Source: Thermodesulforhabdaceae bacterium (lineage in GTDB: Bacteria > Desulfobacterota > Syntrophobacteria > Syntrophobacterales > Thermodesulforhabdaceae). From it: DNA of 64,000 nt. Location: positions 107,308 through 171,307 of the forward strand of contig JBBFKT010000005.1 of assembly GCA_037482015.1 (NCBI GenBank), read 5' to 3'. A program made the position numbers and the translations under genes. Below the pieces are notes generated by a model. It worked only from the letters and a program-made list of their open reading frames with translations, was not told the origin of the DNA and did no database searches. Positions 36,831 to 46,023 of this stretch are shown here, one piece after another (within the stretch, counting starts at the first letter, position 1; each line of letters starts with the position of its first letter).

Positions 36831-37288
36831 TTGCTTCGGAAGAGGGAAAATTCCATGAAGGAAATAATCGCTCACGGTAGTCTATCCCTTCCCACAAAGC
36901 AGAGCAAATTATCCTACCTTACTCCTAGTTTTCTTATTTTGAAGCGGCATACTGGCGCTGGTTTGATGAGGTCTCCACAGAGAGAACTCGGCTCCACAGA
37001 ACACGTCACGTGTCCATATTCCTGCTTCTCCGCTGGAAGTTTCCGGAGTTCAGAGGAAAGCTCTTCAATTTCACGGAGAAAGCTGTCTTTTACTGTTTCA
37101 CACAGTGCTATCGTGAGGCTGACATTCAGTCTCTCTCTCTCTCTCTCTCTCTCTCTTATCCATATATTCTCCGCCGTATAAGAAGCATCGAAATGCTAAA
37201 AACAGGCGTCCCGCTGACGGTCGTCCACGATCAGCTTGGGTACGCCTTATTCACCACAACTCTGTATCTTCGCATGTCACAGGAATAA
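36831..37288 (+). pseudogene. tyrosine-recombinase (integrase) relic with (CT)13 tract
   Basis: The end (37183-37288) reads EMLKTGVPLTVVHDQLGYAL, then FTTTLYLRMSQE and a stop, which matches the C-terminal active-site region of tyrosine recombinases (normally QLGHAS-x-TTT-x-Y). Upstream in the same frame, RHVSIFLLLRW near 37005 resembles the start of the catalytic domain. The frame has a stop at 36926 and the middle is replaced by a CT dinucleotide tract, so most catalytic residues (both Arg) are missing. Read as a decayed integrase; the C-terminal match is good, the rest weak. Confidence 0.55.
37131..37156. repeat. (CT)13 dinucleotide microsatellite
   Basis: Twenty-six bases of uninterrupted CT, long for a bacterial genome. 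It lies inside the recombinase relic, about 260 bp upstream of the chemoreceptor start, and is expected to vary by slippage. Confidence 0.9.
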
Positions 37289-37418
37289 GCAAAGTGAATC
37301 ATGAAGCAGAAAGGGGTTCTTTGATTTGCCTTCAGATCCCCTCTGCTTCGTGTTGATGCAATCACAAGAAGGGGAAGTTAGCCAGGAACTGTTTAACTTC
37401 ATTGAAAAGGAGGAGCTT

Positions 37419-39377
37419 ATGAAACTCAGTTCCAAGGTTATGGGAGGGTTTGGTATTGCCGCTGCCATTACTCTTTTCTTGGGAGTGGTCGGGTGGATTG
37501 GGTTGCAAAGGCTCATAGTCAGCCTCAATGTCTTAAAAGATGATGTTATCCCTTCTATATCCCCCATAGGCGACATAGAATCAAACGCAAAATCTCTTCC
37601 AATTGCTGCAAGAACTCTTATGAACCCCTTGCTGTCTAAGGAAGATAGAGCAAAGCAATTTACCCACATGGAAGAGGCTAAAAAGAATATTGAAAAGGCA
37701 GTGAAAGACCTGGAAGCTGTCCCCCATAAAACAGCCAGCAAAATAGAACTGGAAAAGCAGCTCAAGACAAAGATCAGCGATTATATTGCTTTAGAAAACC
37801 GATTTGTTCAAATGGCAAAAGATGTGGAAGCCACTGGAGTCACAAACCCTGTGGAACTTATTAAAATGATTGAACATTTCCAATTTATTCATTACCAGAC
37901 CATGCTCAGGGTAGCGGATCTTATTGCCCTGAAAGAGGAATTCGAGGGAGGAGAGGATGCTTCCCAATGTGAGTTCGGCAAATGGCTGGCTTCTTTCAAG
38001 ACAGACAGCGAGAACATCTCAAAGATTCTGAACCAAATAGCCCCTCTCCACGAGGAATTCCATCGGGCAGTTAAAAAAGTCAAAGATGCGGTGAAAAATG
38101 GGGATTTAGCGGCTGCCAGCATGATATACAAAACACAGCTTAAGCCAGCAGCAAACTCCACCTTTGAACACTTCGACAAGATGATCGAAGTAGCAAACAA
38201 GAGCGAACAGCTTTATAAAGAAATGATCAGATACGGCATGGAAGACCTGGTAGTAAGACAAAACGAACTTGTTAATGCGATCGCAAAAATTGTAAAAATC
38301 ACCGAAGAAGAGAAAGATATTGCCGTTAACGACGCAAAATCCGTTACCAGGTCATCCAGGACACTTATCATAGTTGGGACGGTAATCGGCGTTATTCTAT
38401 CCATAGCGCTGGGAATCTATATTGTCACTTCAACCACGAAAGTGCTCAGGCGAATTGCAGAGGGTCTTTCCGATGGATCAGATCAAGTGGCGGCAGCTTC
38501 GGCTCAGGTTTCCTCCGCCAGCCAGAGTCTCGCAGAATCCACATCCCAACAGGCAGCGGCAATAGAAGAGACATCATCAGCCATGGAAGAAATGGCTTCC
38601 ATGACTCGCCGGAATGCGGATAACGCTTCGGAAGCTGAACAGCTCATGACAGAGGCTCGAAAGATAGTCTCTAGCGCCAGTGATTCTATGGACACTCTTG
38701 CTGTGGCTATGGAGGAAATAAACCGAGCGAGCGAAGAAACATCTAAGATCATCAAGACCATTGACGAGATAGCCTTCCAGACCAACCTGCTTGCTCTGAA
38801 TGCCGCCGTTGAGGCTGCGAGAGCTGGTGAAGCTGGAGCAGGCTTTGCAGTGGTGGCCGATGAGGTAAGGTCTCTTGCCATGAGAGCAGCCGAAGCGGCA
38901 AAGAACACAGCAGCATTGATCGAAGCCACAATCACAAAAGTCAAAGCAGGTATGAATGCAACAGAGCAGACAAAAGAGATATTTGCAAGGGTAGTTTCCA
39001 GCACAGAAAAAGGCTCAGAACTGCTTGGAGAAATTGCGGCGGCATCTCATGAACAAAGAGACGGCATTGAACAGGTGAACAGAGCCATATCCGAGATGGA
39101 CAAAGCAATACAGGCGAATGCGGCAAATGCTGAAGAATCCGCTGCGGCAGCGGAGGAGTTGAGCGCTCAGGCGGAGCAGTTGCGATCCTATGTGGGAGAA
39201 CTTCTGGCACTTATAGGAGGGAGGGATTCTCAAAAAGCAGACTTTTCAAGACCATCAAGAGTAGCACAACCCAGAAAGCTCATGAAAAAATCCCTGACTC
39301 TGGCAAAACCTGCTGGAACTGTGAAAAAACTTGCTGCTCCCGAAGAGCCTGCCATCCCTGAAGATTCTGTGAGCTAG
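37419..39377 (+). CDS. methyl-accepting chemotaxis protein with CZB-like sensor region
   Basis: 652 aa. TM1 near 7-29, an extracytoplasmic region to about 305, TM2 near 308-330 ([18 protein letters not shown]), then a signalling domain with hairpin tip [20 protein letters not shown]. The sensor region contains [17 protein letters not shown] and [10 protein letters not shown], the His/Cys/His order of the chemoreceptor zinc-binding CZB domain, here between the TM segments. ATG 37419 is chosen because AAGGAGG lies seven bases before it; the frame is open upstream. No clear HAMP sequence. A hairpin follows the stop. Confidence 0.88.
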   Translation: MKLSSKVMGGFGIAAAITLFLGVVGWIGLQRLIVSLNVLKDDVIPSISPIGDIESNAKSLPIAARTLMNPLLSKEDRAKQFTHMEEAKKNIEKAVKDLEAVPHKTASKIELEKQLKTKISDYIALENRFVQMAKDVEATGVTNPVELIKMIEHFQFIHYQTMLRVADLIALKEEFEGGEDASQCEFGKWLASFKTDSENISKILNQIAPLHEEFHRAVKKVKDAVKNGDLAAASMIYKTQLKPAANSTFEHFDKMIEVANKSEQLYKEMIRYGMEDLVVRQNELVNAIAKIVKITEEEKDIAVNDAKSVTRSSRTLIIVGTVIGVILSIALGIYIVTSTTKVLRRIAEGLSDGSDQVAAASAQVSSASQSLAESTSQQAAAIEETSSAMEEMASMTRRNADNASEAEQLMTEARKIVSSASDSMDTLAVAMEEINRASEETSKIIKTIDEIAFQTNLLALNAAVEAARAGEAGAGFAVVADEVRSLAMRAAEAAKNTAALIEATITKVKAGMNATEQTKEIFARVVSSTEKGSELLGEIAAASHEQRDGIEQVNRAISEMDKAIQANAANAEESAAAAEELSAQAEQLRSYVGELLALIGGRDSQKADFSRPSRVAQPRKLMKKSLTLAKPAGTVKKLAAPEEPAIPEDSVS

Positions 39378-39397
39378 AAAGCAGGGATTGGTTTAAC

Positions 39398-39420
39398 AGG
39401 GGTACGCTCAGCGTGCCCCT
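39398..39420 (+). terminator. terminator-like hairpin after the chemoreceptor
   Basis: 10-bp stem AGGGGTACGC/GCGTGCCCCT with loop TCA (one T-G pair), followed by TTCTG. Short T-run, so termination is probably partial. Shape resembles the GTAGGGGC palindromes. Confidence 0.5.
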
Positions 39421-39482
39421 TTCTGTGGAGAAAGTAACCAAAAGATACGAGTGTTTAACCTTAGTCTTAAGGAGAACCGATA

Positions 39483-40571
39483 TTGAAAGCCCCTAGAGCC
39501 AAAGTGCTGGTTGTGGACGATGACCCGGTTATCCTTAAAGTGATAAACTCTTTTCTAACCCCTAGAGGTTACTTGTGCTTCTTGTCCTCCGCCCTGGACG
39601 AAGCTCTCAAAATCGCAAGTCAAAACCACATTGATGTAGCCGTTGTGGACGTCCTTTTGGGCGAAAAATCAGGCATTGATCTCATACGAACCCTGGGGAA
39701 AGTCTATCCTAAACTTCCATATATTGTCATCACAGGTCTTGAGAATGAAGAAACGTTTAGTCTTGCTCTGGATGCGGGTGCCTACGGCTACTTATTAAAG
39801 CCATTCAGCATGTTTGAGTTGCTCGCAAGCATCGAGGGAGCTCTCGGAAGGCATCGATTGGAAGATCTAAAAGACGACTATAAAGATAATTTCCTGAAAG
39901 CACTTAAGAAAACAGAAAGTCTCAGCGTATCCTTAGATCTCCAGAATCGAATTACAGAGGGCATAATCAAAGCGATAGGAGAACTTGTAGATGTTCGTGA
40001 TCCATATACAGCAGGGCATCAATACCGGGTGGCATTTCTTGCTCGAAGTATAGCCCAGATCCTTGGGCTTCCGGAGGAAACAATGAATGCCGTCTATCTG
40101 AGTGCTCTGCTGCACGATATTGGCAAAATAGCAGTGCCAGCGGCAATTCTGATGAAACCGACAAAACTGGATGCTGTGGAATTTGAACTTGTGAAACGCC
40201 ATCCGCGAGTAGCCTTCAACATTCTAAAGAATATTCCCTTTACTTTCCCCATTCACGAGATTGTTCATCAGCATCACGAACGTCTGAATGGATCTGGTTA
40301 TCCTGAGGGACTGAAAGGAGACAAAATAAGGCTTGAAGCCAGAATTCTGGCTGTTTCTGATGTTGTCGAGGCCATGATGACCCACCGTCCATACAGACCC
40401 GCTCTTGGAGAGGAAGCGGCTCTTGATGAGATCTGCAGCAACAAAGAAAAACTCTACGACCCTGATGTGGTATCAGCCTGTATTGAGCTTTTTACATCTC
40501 ACGGCTTCAAGTTTTTGCGCCACCAGGAGTCATCATGGAAATACTGGAAAGATACCAATGACAAGGGATAA
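39483..40571 (+). CDS. response regulator with HD-GYP phosphodiesterase domain
   Basis: 362 aa. Receiver domain 1-125 with VLVVDDDPVILKV (acidic pocket), VAVVDVLLGEKSG (phosphoacceptor Asp near 54) and YLLKPFSMFEL (Lys). An HD-GYP domain follows from about 165: GHQYRVAFLA, ALLHDIGKIAVP, KRHPRVAFNIL, VHQHHERLNGSGYPEGL and VVEAMMTHRPYRPA. Such proteins hydrolyse cyclic di-GMP to control motility or biofilm. TTG start with AAGGAG eight bases before it. It lies about 100 bp after the chemoreceptor and may act in the same pathway. Confidence 0.9.
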   Translation: MKAPRAKVLVVDDDPVILKVINSFLTPRGYLCFLSSALDEALKIASQNHIDVAVVDVLLGEKSGIDLIRTLGKVYPKLPYIVITGLENEETFSLALDAGAYGYLLKPFSMFELLASIEGALGRHRLEDLKDDYKDNFLKALKKTESLSVSLDLQNRITEGIIKAIGELVDVRDPYTAGHQYRVAFLARSIAQILGLPEETMNAVYLSALLHDIGKIAVPAAILMKPTKLDAVEFELVKRHPRVAFNILKNIPFTFPIHEIVHQHHERLNGSGYPEGLKGDKIRLEARILAVSDVVEAMMTHRPYRPALGEEAALDEICSNKEKLYDPDVVSACIELFTSHGFKFLRHQESSWKYWKDTNDKG

Positions 40572-40803
40572 GTGAAATTTTCCAGACATTGTTCTTGATG
40601 GCTTCAAAGATAGGACCTCCTTCTATTTCTCCAGCGGCTTTTCTTACCCTACTGTAGGTCGCTCTTTATTCTGAACTTTAAAAACCGCCTTTTTCTATCC
40701 AACAGGATTTTATCGAAAACTCCGCAAGAAGACTCCATCTTCGAATTGCGGGGCAAAATGTGAGGGAATTAGGAACTAGGAATTGGGAATTGGGGAGTTG
40801 AGA
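40572..40803. other. intergenic stretch before tnpB relic
   Basis: No gene found. A hairpin with CCGCAA/TTGCGG arms is present near 40727-40756, and AT-rich GGAATTGGGAATTGGGG-like repeats lie near 40770-40798. Probably the left end of the old IS200/IS605-type element. Confidence 0.35.
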
Positions 40804-41081
40804 ATGCGCAGAACGCAGAAGAATCATCTTCGGTGTGACAAACATACATACAGACTGCTTCTGGCGCTGTGCCGCTTCTCCAAAAACCTCTGCAACTGCG
40901 CTCTCTACCCGGCTTTGTAGTGAATGCCGATATAAATGGAGCCGTGAATATTCTGGCGAAGGTATCTGGCGAGTCTCCCGCGAGGGAGATAGCCAGTAAT
41001 GGGCGAGTGAGCCGCCCGGTGAGAATAAGGGTTCTCAACCAGACTTCTCACGAAGCATCCACATCTAAGGGTGGATGGTAG
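40804..41081 (+). pseudogene. tnpB: tnpB relic with large internal deletion
   Basis: The first 37 codons (MRRTQKNHLRCDKHTYRLLL, then ALCRFSKNLCNCALY) match the N-terminus of IS200/IS605-type TnpB. The frame then stops at 40918. In another frame GFVVNADINGAVNILAK follows at once, which is the TnpB C-terminus just after the zinc ribbon and containing the last catalytic Asp region. About 300 central residues including the RuvC core are missing. So this is an internally deleted element, not an active nuclease. The rest of the reading frame to 41081 is poorly conserved. Confidence 0.7.
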
Positions 41082-41286
41082 TTCACACAGTCCACGATAT
41101 ACAGAGTTCGTTTGACAGGGGCGATGAGAGATAAATATGGACGGTGGTTCGGCTTAGCCCCAATTCCCCAGCCAGAACTGCTGAAGTTTCCCCCTTGCAC
41201 ACTCCTCGCAAGAGTAGAAATGAGCTGATCCGGGCTGGCGCGAGACATTCGGGGGCTAAAAAGCGACGTTAGCTTTAAATTTTTCA
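41082..41286. other. stretch between tnpB relic and toxin-antitoxin pair
   Basis: No gene seen. It probably includes the right end of the decayed element; the bases near 41248-41275 (GGGGCTAAAAAGCGACG and TTAGCTTTAAATTTT) contain short complementary segments. Confidence 0.3.
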
Positions 41287-41321
41287 TTGAGACTAAGGCT
41301 GGTATGATATATGGTCATACC
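41287..41321 (+). promoter_or_regulatory. promoter and palindromic operator of the toxin-antitoxin pair
   Basis: TTGAGA (41287-41292), 17 bp, TATGGT (41310-41315). A 7-bp inverted repeat GGTATGA/TCATACC (41301-41307 and 41315-41321) overlaps the -10 box, as expected for autorepression by a ribbon-helix-helix antitoxin. Confidence 0.55.
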
Positions 41322-41334
41322 GGAGGTGATGAAA

Positions 41335-41577
41335 ATGCCAACTTCAAAAATTACGATTACAATTGATAATAATTTGTTAAGAGAAATTGATTTGCTTGTG
41401 AAATCTAATTTATTTCCAAATAGAAGTAGGGCAATTCAAGAAGCCATAGTCGATAAACTCAAAAGATTAAAAAAGACCCGATTGTCACGAGAATGTGCTA
41501 AACTTGATCCTGATTTTGAACAGGATATGGCAGAAGAAGGATTTTCAGTGGAGATAGATGAATGGCCAGGATATTGA
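41335..41577 (+). CDS. ribbon-helix-helix antitoxin (MazE-like)
   Basis: 80 aa. The N-terminus SKITITIDNNLLREIDLLVK followed by RSRAIQEAIVDKLKRLK is a ribbon-helix-helix DNA-binding fold (CopG/MetJ type). The acidic tail (PDFEQDMAEEGFSVEIDEW) is typical of the toxin-binding part. ATG 41335 is chosen because GGAGG lies eight bases before it; other ATGs at 41311 and 41329 are in frame. It overlaps the toxin gene by 16 bp. Confidence 0.82.
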   Translation: MPTSKITITIDNNLLREIDLLVKSNLFPNRSRAIQEAIVDKLKRLKKTRLSRECAKLDPDFEQDMAEEGFSVEIDEWPGY

Positions 41578-41900
41578 GAGGAGATATTTGCTGGGCTGAT
41601 TTAAATCCTGTAATAGGCGCTGAGCAGGGCGGTCTTCGCCCTGTTCTTATTTTAAGTCATGACATTTTTAATGAAAGATCAGGTACTGTTATAGCAATGG
41701 CAATAACAAGCCAGGAACAAAAAGCAGGATTTCCTTTAACTTTTGAACTCTCCAAGACAAGGTTACCTAAAAGGTCCTGGGTTAAAATAAGCCAGATTCG
41801 AACGTTATCGATAAAAAGGATAAGGGGAAAAATTACAAGAGTTTCTCCTGAAGAACTTGACATGATTATTGATGGATTGAATGAAATAATTGGTGGTTAA
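41562..41900 (+). CDS. mazF: MazF/PemK-type toxin, endoribonuclease
   Basis: 112 aa. RGDICWADLNPVIGAEQGGL followed by RPVLILSHDIFNERSGTVIA is the MazF/PemK core that cleaves mRNA; KRSWVKISQIRTLSIKRI contains the expected Ser/Thr segment. It overlaps its antitoxin gene by 16 bp, which is usual for these operons. Located in the decayed island next to the tnpB relic, suggesting gain with mobile DNA. Confidence 0.88.
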   Translation: MARILRGDICWADLNPVIGAEQGGLRPVLILSHDIFNERSGTVIAMAITSQEQKAGFPLTFELSKTRLPKRSWVKISQIRTLSIKRIRGKITRVSPEELDMIIDGLNEIIGG

Positions 41901-41908
41901 CAAAAACC

Positions 41909-42016
41909 ATGAACCTGATCGTTGTCCCACTGAGACTTCATAGCGGAAGGCTAGTTCATACCTTAAAGATTGCCGATATTGGCTGTGGCACTGGGGCTTC
42001 TACATTGGAAGCCTAA
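41909..42016 (+). pseudogene. fragment of a SAM-dependent methyltransferase
   Basis: A 35-codon frame ends TLKIADIGCGTGASTLEA-stop. IADIGCGTGAST is motif I of class I methyltransferases, but nothing downstream is left before the tRNA. It is read as a truncated gene at the island border. It starts nine bases after the mazF stop. Confidence 0.55.
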
Positions 42017-42056
42017 AAATTTTCCTTTTTAGCCGTAAGCTAAGTTATTGATTTTA

Positions 42057-42133
<77 letters not shown>

Positions 42134-42370
42134 ACGTTGGATTTGAAATGAAAAGGTATTTTTCTCTTACACTAAGATTGGCAAATGATCAAGACAAAAA
42201 CCTAGTGCAATGTTGCAAGAAGCGTAGGATGACATATCTGGTGAGTTCGAATACACAGGCTAATTGATTGTATATGCGAGGATGCGATTGTGTTATAAGA
42301 GAAAGGCACAGTATCGATGTGTCACTACAAGAGCAACTATGATGAACTAAGTTGAGAAAGGGTTTTTGCG

Positions 42371-43954
42371 ATGATAACTTTTCTTGATTATGGAGCTGGT
42401 AACGTCAGAAGCGTTGTTAATGCTCTAATCAAACTGGGCGAAACGGTTCATTTTGTTGAAAAACCCGAGGACATTCTCAAAGCAGAAAAGCTTGTATTTC
42501 CCGGGGTTGGATCCTTCGGGGAAATGATGCGAGTGCTTCAACGTAAGGGCTTTGATGAAGCTCTTAGAGCCTACATCCTTTCGGGACGCCCCTTTCTGGG
42601 TATCTGCCTTGGCTTGCAGGCTCTATTTGAAGAAAGCGAAGAATCCCCAGGAGTGCCTGGCCTGGGAATATTCAAAGGTATTGTGCGAAGACTAAGAACA
42701 TCTCTTTCAATACCTCATATAGGCTGGAATGGCGTTAAGGCTCGCAAGCCTTCCAGAATTTTCAATGGATTAAATGGACTGGAAAAGTTCTACTTTGTTC
42801 ATTCCTACTGCGTGGATCCTCAAGATCCCGGTCTTATTCTTACCACTACGAACTACGGCGAAGAAGAATTCGTTAGCGCAGTAGAATGGGGCAATCTCGT
42901 GGCAACTCAGTTTCATCCTGAAAAAAGCGGTTCCATAGGCTTAAAAATCTTAGAAAATTTTCTTTACGGTGATCGGTTGGTGCCGTGTCTCCCGTCAAGG
43001 ATTCCAGAGCGAACGGTTCTTGCCAAACGTATCATCGCTTGCCTCGATGTTAGAGCCAATGACGAAGGGGAGCTTGTTGTTACCAAAGGTGATCAATACG
43101 ATGTGAGAGATCCCGAAAAGAGGGAAGTGAGAAATCTTGGTAACCCTGTGGATCTTGCTCACCGATACTACGAAGAAGGAGCCGACGAGATTACTTTTCT
43201 CAACATAACAGGCTTTCGTGATTTCCCGCTTCTCGATATGCCCATGCTTGAAGTGCTCAAGGAAACATCACGCCACGTTTTCGTGCCCCTTACAATAGGT
43301 GGTGGCATAAGAGATTACGTTGACAGACTGGGACGAGAATATTCGGCTCTGGATGTGGCTTCCGAGTATTTTCGATCAGGAGCCGACAAGGTATCCATCG
43401 GAAGCGATGCTGTGCTTATTGTGGAAGATGTGCTCAGGCGGGGGCCATCGGGGAAGAGTTCCATCGAGCAGATTTCCCGAGTTTATGGGAGTCAGGCGGT
43501 GGTTATTTCAATTGACCCGCGACGTGTATATGTGTCCCGCCCCGAAGATGTTCCACACGTTGTCATTCCTACAGAAATCCCCGGGCCAAACGGTGAACGC
43601 TACTGCTGGTATCAGTGCACAATAAAAGGCGGGCGAGAAGGTAGAAATGTTGATGCGGTGACTCTTGCAAAAGTTTGTGAGAGCCTGGGGGCTGGTGAAA
43701 TTCTACTTAACTGTATAGATCGAGACGGAACTAACAAGGGATTCGACATTGAACTTATGCAGGCTGTTTCTAATGCCGTTTCCATACCTGTTATCGCATC
43801 CAGTGGAGCAGGCTGTGCAGAGCATTTCCTGGAAGTTTTTTTGAAAACCGATGTCGAGGCGGCTCTCGCAGCCGGTATCTTTCACAGGCGAGAAGTAACC
43901 ATTCCCGAAGTTAAGGCTTTCCTTAAAGGGCGTGTTGAGGTGAGGGGGGCATGA
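42371..43954 (+). CDS. hisHF: bifunctional imidazole glycerol phosphate synthase (HisH-HisF fusion)
   Basis: 527 aa. Residues 1-205 are the HisH glutaminase with FPGVGSFGEMM, FLGICLGLQALF (nucleophile Cys79) and VATQFHPEKSG (His182, Glu184). Residues from about 217 are the HisF cyclase with LAKRIIACLDVRAND, VPLTIGGGIRDY, GADKVSIGSDAV and CIDRDGTNKGFD. Most bacteria encode these as separate genes; this fused order is that of yeast HIS7 and plant enzymes. Makes imidazole glycerol phosphate and AICAR in histidine synthesis. Its stop overlaps the next gene start by ATGA. No other his gene lies nearby. Confidence 0.92.
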   Translation: MITFLDYGAGNVRSVVNALIKLGETVHFVEKPEDILKAEKLVFPGVGSFGEMMRVLQRKGFDEALRAYILSGRPFLGICLGLQALFEESEESPGVPGLGIFKGIVRRLRTSLSIPHIGWNGVKARKPSRIFNGLNGLEKFYFVHSYCVDPQDPGLILTTTNYGEEEFVSAVEWGNLVATQFHPEKSGSIGLKILENFLYGDRLVPCLPSRIPERTVLAKRIIACLDVRANDEGELVVTKGDQYDVRDPEKREVRNLGNPVDLAHRYYEEGADEITFLNITGFRDFPLLDMPMLEVLKETSRHVFVPLTIGGGIRDYVDRLGREYSALDVASEYFRSGADKVSIGSDAVLIVEDVLRRGPSGKSSIEQISRVYGSQAVVISIDPRRVYVSRPEDVPHVVIPTEIPGPNGERYCWYQCTIKGGREGRNVDAVTLAKVCESLGAGEILLNCIDRDGTNKGFDIELMQAVSNAVSIPVIASSGAGCAEHFLEVFLKTDVEAALAAGIFHRREVTIPEVKAFLKGRVEVRGA

Positions 43955-44949
43955 AGGCTTACATAATACGTCGGTTCCTTCAGGTGATTCCAACTTTTAT
44001 CGGTATAACCTTTATCACTTTCATCATCATTCAACTGGCTCCAGGAAACCCAATCTTAATGAAGCTTCAGATGAAAGGTGAGGGACAGCTTGCCGATACA
44101 GCCACCACAAAACAGATAATAGAAGAAACCAAGAAACTTTACGGACTCGATAAGCCCGTTCCCGTTCAGTATCTCATGTGGGTAAAACGGGTGCTAACCT
44201 TCGACTTTGGTTATTCCTACAAGGATCATCGCAAAGTGTGGGATAAAATCAAAGAGCGCCTTCCCGTTACTCTTCAGCTTAACATTTTATCCATTCTGCT
44301 GGTTTATGTAATAGCTATTCCCGCTGGAGTATATTCCGCAGTCAAGTCGGAAACTTTCTGGGATAGGATTTTAACTATCGGGTTCTTTATTTTGTATTCT
44401 CTCCCGAGCTTCTGGGTTGCTGTGATGCTTATTATGCTCTTTGGTGGTGGAGAATACTGGGATATCTTCCCTGTGTATGGCATTTCTTCTTTAGGAGCAG
44501 AGCAGTATCCTTTCCTTAAATGGCTTGCCGACCGGATATGGCATCTGGTGTTGCCTGTCTTTTGTCTTAGCTATGGGGGATGGGCATACCTTTCACGGCT
44601 TATGAAGGCTGAGCTTCTGGAAGTGATTCGGGAAGACTACATACGAACTGCAAGAGCAAAAGGACTTGAAGAGAGAATTGTCATTATGAAGCACGCCTTA
44701 AGGAATGCTCTTCTTCCCCTTATTACTCTCCTGGCTTATTTGCTTCCGTCTCTTTTTGGTGGAAGTGTCATAATTGAAAGCATCTTCTCTATTCCTGGCA
44801 TGGGGCAACTCGGCTTTGAAGCGGTTCTTTCTCGAGACTATCCCGTTATAATGGCTCTTACGACCATATCGGCACTTCTTACTCTTGTTGGGCTTATACT
44901 TTCGGATATTTTATACGCAGTCTTTGATCCGAGAATAAAGCTTCAGTGA
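43951..44949 (+). CDS. oligopeptide/dipeptide-type ABC transporter permease (DppB family)
   Basis: 332 aa. MKAYIIRRFLQVIPTFIGIT with a long first TM segment is typical of DppB/OppB; about six TM segments follow and the EAA loop reads YIRTARAKGLEERIVIMKHALRNALLP (spaced G-L-R-N-A pattern). Starts by ATGA overlap with hisHF. Together with the next gene it forms the membrane pair of an uptake system, but no ATPase or binding protein is adjacent. Substrate unknown. Confidence 0.88.
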   Translation: MKAYIIRRFLQVIPTFIGITFITFIIIQLAPGNPILMKLQMKGEGQLADTATTKQIIEETKKLYGLDKPVPVQYLMWVKRVLTFDFGYSYKDHRKVWDKIKERLPVTLQLNILSILLVYVIAIPAGVYSAVKSETFWDRILTIGFFILYSLPSFWVAVMLIMLFGGGEYWDIFPVYGISSLGAEQYPFLKWLADRIWHLVLPVFCLSYGGWAYLSRLMKAELLEVIREDYIRTARAKGLEERIVIMKHALRNALLPLITLLAYLLPSLFGGSVIIESIFSIPGMGQLGFEAVLSRDYPVIMALTTISALLTLVGLILSDILYAVFDPRIKLQ

Positions 44950-44971
44950 TTTTGACAAGGGAAATAGAGGC

Positions 44972-46000
44972 ATGACATCGGTTCGGCGATCCTATTGGGG
45001 AACAGTATGGTTGCGGTTTCGCCGCAATCGCATTGCTATGGTTGGTCTGGTCGTGGCTATCTTTTTCTGGATCGTAGCTATTTTTGCGCCCCTTCTTGCC
45101 AACGATAGACCATTAGTGGCTTATTTGAACGGATCTCTGTCTTTTCCGGTCTTTACTTCAAAAAACAGTGGGAATCCTCAGTCTTCAACCTATGAGGATT
45201 GGCGAAGGTTACGCAAAAATAAAGGGCTTTCTCCTTTCCAGAGGGATAAATCGGGTTGGGTTATATGGCCCATCGTTCCTTATTCCCCCACGGAGCACGA
45301 TCTTATGGAAATTCTTTCTCCCCCCAGCAGCAAACACTGGTTTGGGACGGATGATAGAGGGCGGGACGTCTTAAGCCGCATGATCTATGGGGCTAGAGTT
45401 TCCCTCTCTGTGGGCGTTGTGGCTGTGGGGATTGCTACAATTATCGGGATAGTGCTGGGAGGACTTGCTGGTTACTTTGGAAGGTGGGTTGATGCCTGTA
45501 TCAACCGGCTTATAGAGATTCTTTTAACCATACCCACTTTCTTTCTCATCATTGCTATTATCGCCTTTCTTCCCCCGAGTATCTACAACATCATGGTTGT
45601 GATTGGGCTTACGGGTTGGACAGGGATTGCTCGCTTTGTGAGAGCGGAATTTCTTAAGTTGAAAGCGATGGATTTTGTGCTTGCTCTGAAGGCTTTAGGA
45701 GCAAGTCCCGCAAGGATTATCTTTGTTCACATGCTTCCCAATGCTATGGCACCGGTGCTTGTGGCTGTGGTTTTCGGCGTAGCTGGTGCTATATTAACCG
45801 AGTCAGGTTTGAGTTTTCTCGGGTTTGGTGTGCCTCCACCAACACCTAGCTGGGGGGATATTCTAAGCCAGAGTCGCGATTACGTCGAATTTGCATGGTG
45901 GCTTACGGTCTTTCCAGGAGCGGCGATATTTTTAACTATAACCGCTTACAACATAATTGGAGAAGGGCTCCGGAACGCCATGGACCCAAGGTTGATGTAA
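44972..46000 (+). CDS. oligopeptide/dipeptide-type ABC transporter permease (DppC/OppC family)
   Basis: 342 aa. N-terminal TM near 25-45, then a long extracytoplasmic insertion to about residue 125 ending in HWFGTDDRGRDVLSRMIYGAR, the DppC/OppC hallmark. The transport domain follows, with FVLALKALGASPARIIFVHMLPNA as its cytoplasmic coupling loop. It lies 22 bp after the DppB-like permease. The insertion resembles that of the YejE/OppC-like group. Confidence 0.88.
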   Translation: MTSVRRSYWGTVWLRFRRNRIAMVGLVVAIFFWIVAIFAPLLANDRPLVAYLNGSLSFPVFTSKNSGNPQSSTYEDWRRLRKNKGLSPFQRDKSGWVIWPIVPYSPTEHDLMEILSPPSSKHWFGTDDRGRDVLSRMIYGARVSLSVGVVAVGIATIIGIVLGGLAGYFGRWVDACINRLIEILLTIPTFFLIIAIIAFLPPSIYNIMVVIGLTGWTGIARFVRAEFLKLKAMDFVLALKALGASPARIIFVHMLPNAMAPVLVAVVFGVAGAILTESGLSFLGFGVPPPTPSWGDILSQSRDYVEFAWWLTVFPGAAIFLTITAYNIIGEGLRNAMDPRLM

Positions 46001-46023
46001 AATCACGAAACAGAGGATAGGAA

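Noticed and set aside
37277..37765. 162-aa minus ORF across the chemoreceptor start
   Set aside because: Reverse-frame shadow; no ribosome site and no family match.
38504..39004. 166-aa antisense ORF inside the chemoreceptor
   Set aside because: Ala/Ser-rich mirror of the coding strand, a typical shadow of a helical gene.
40869..41081. 70-aa ORF as an independent gene
   Set aside because: Only its middle resembles TnpB; it is the out-of-frame tail of the deleted element.
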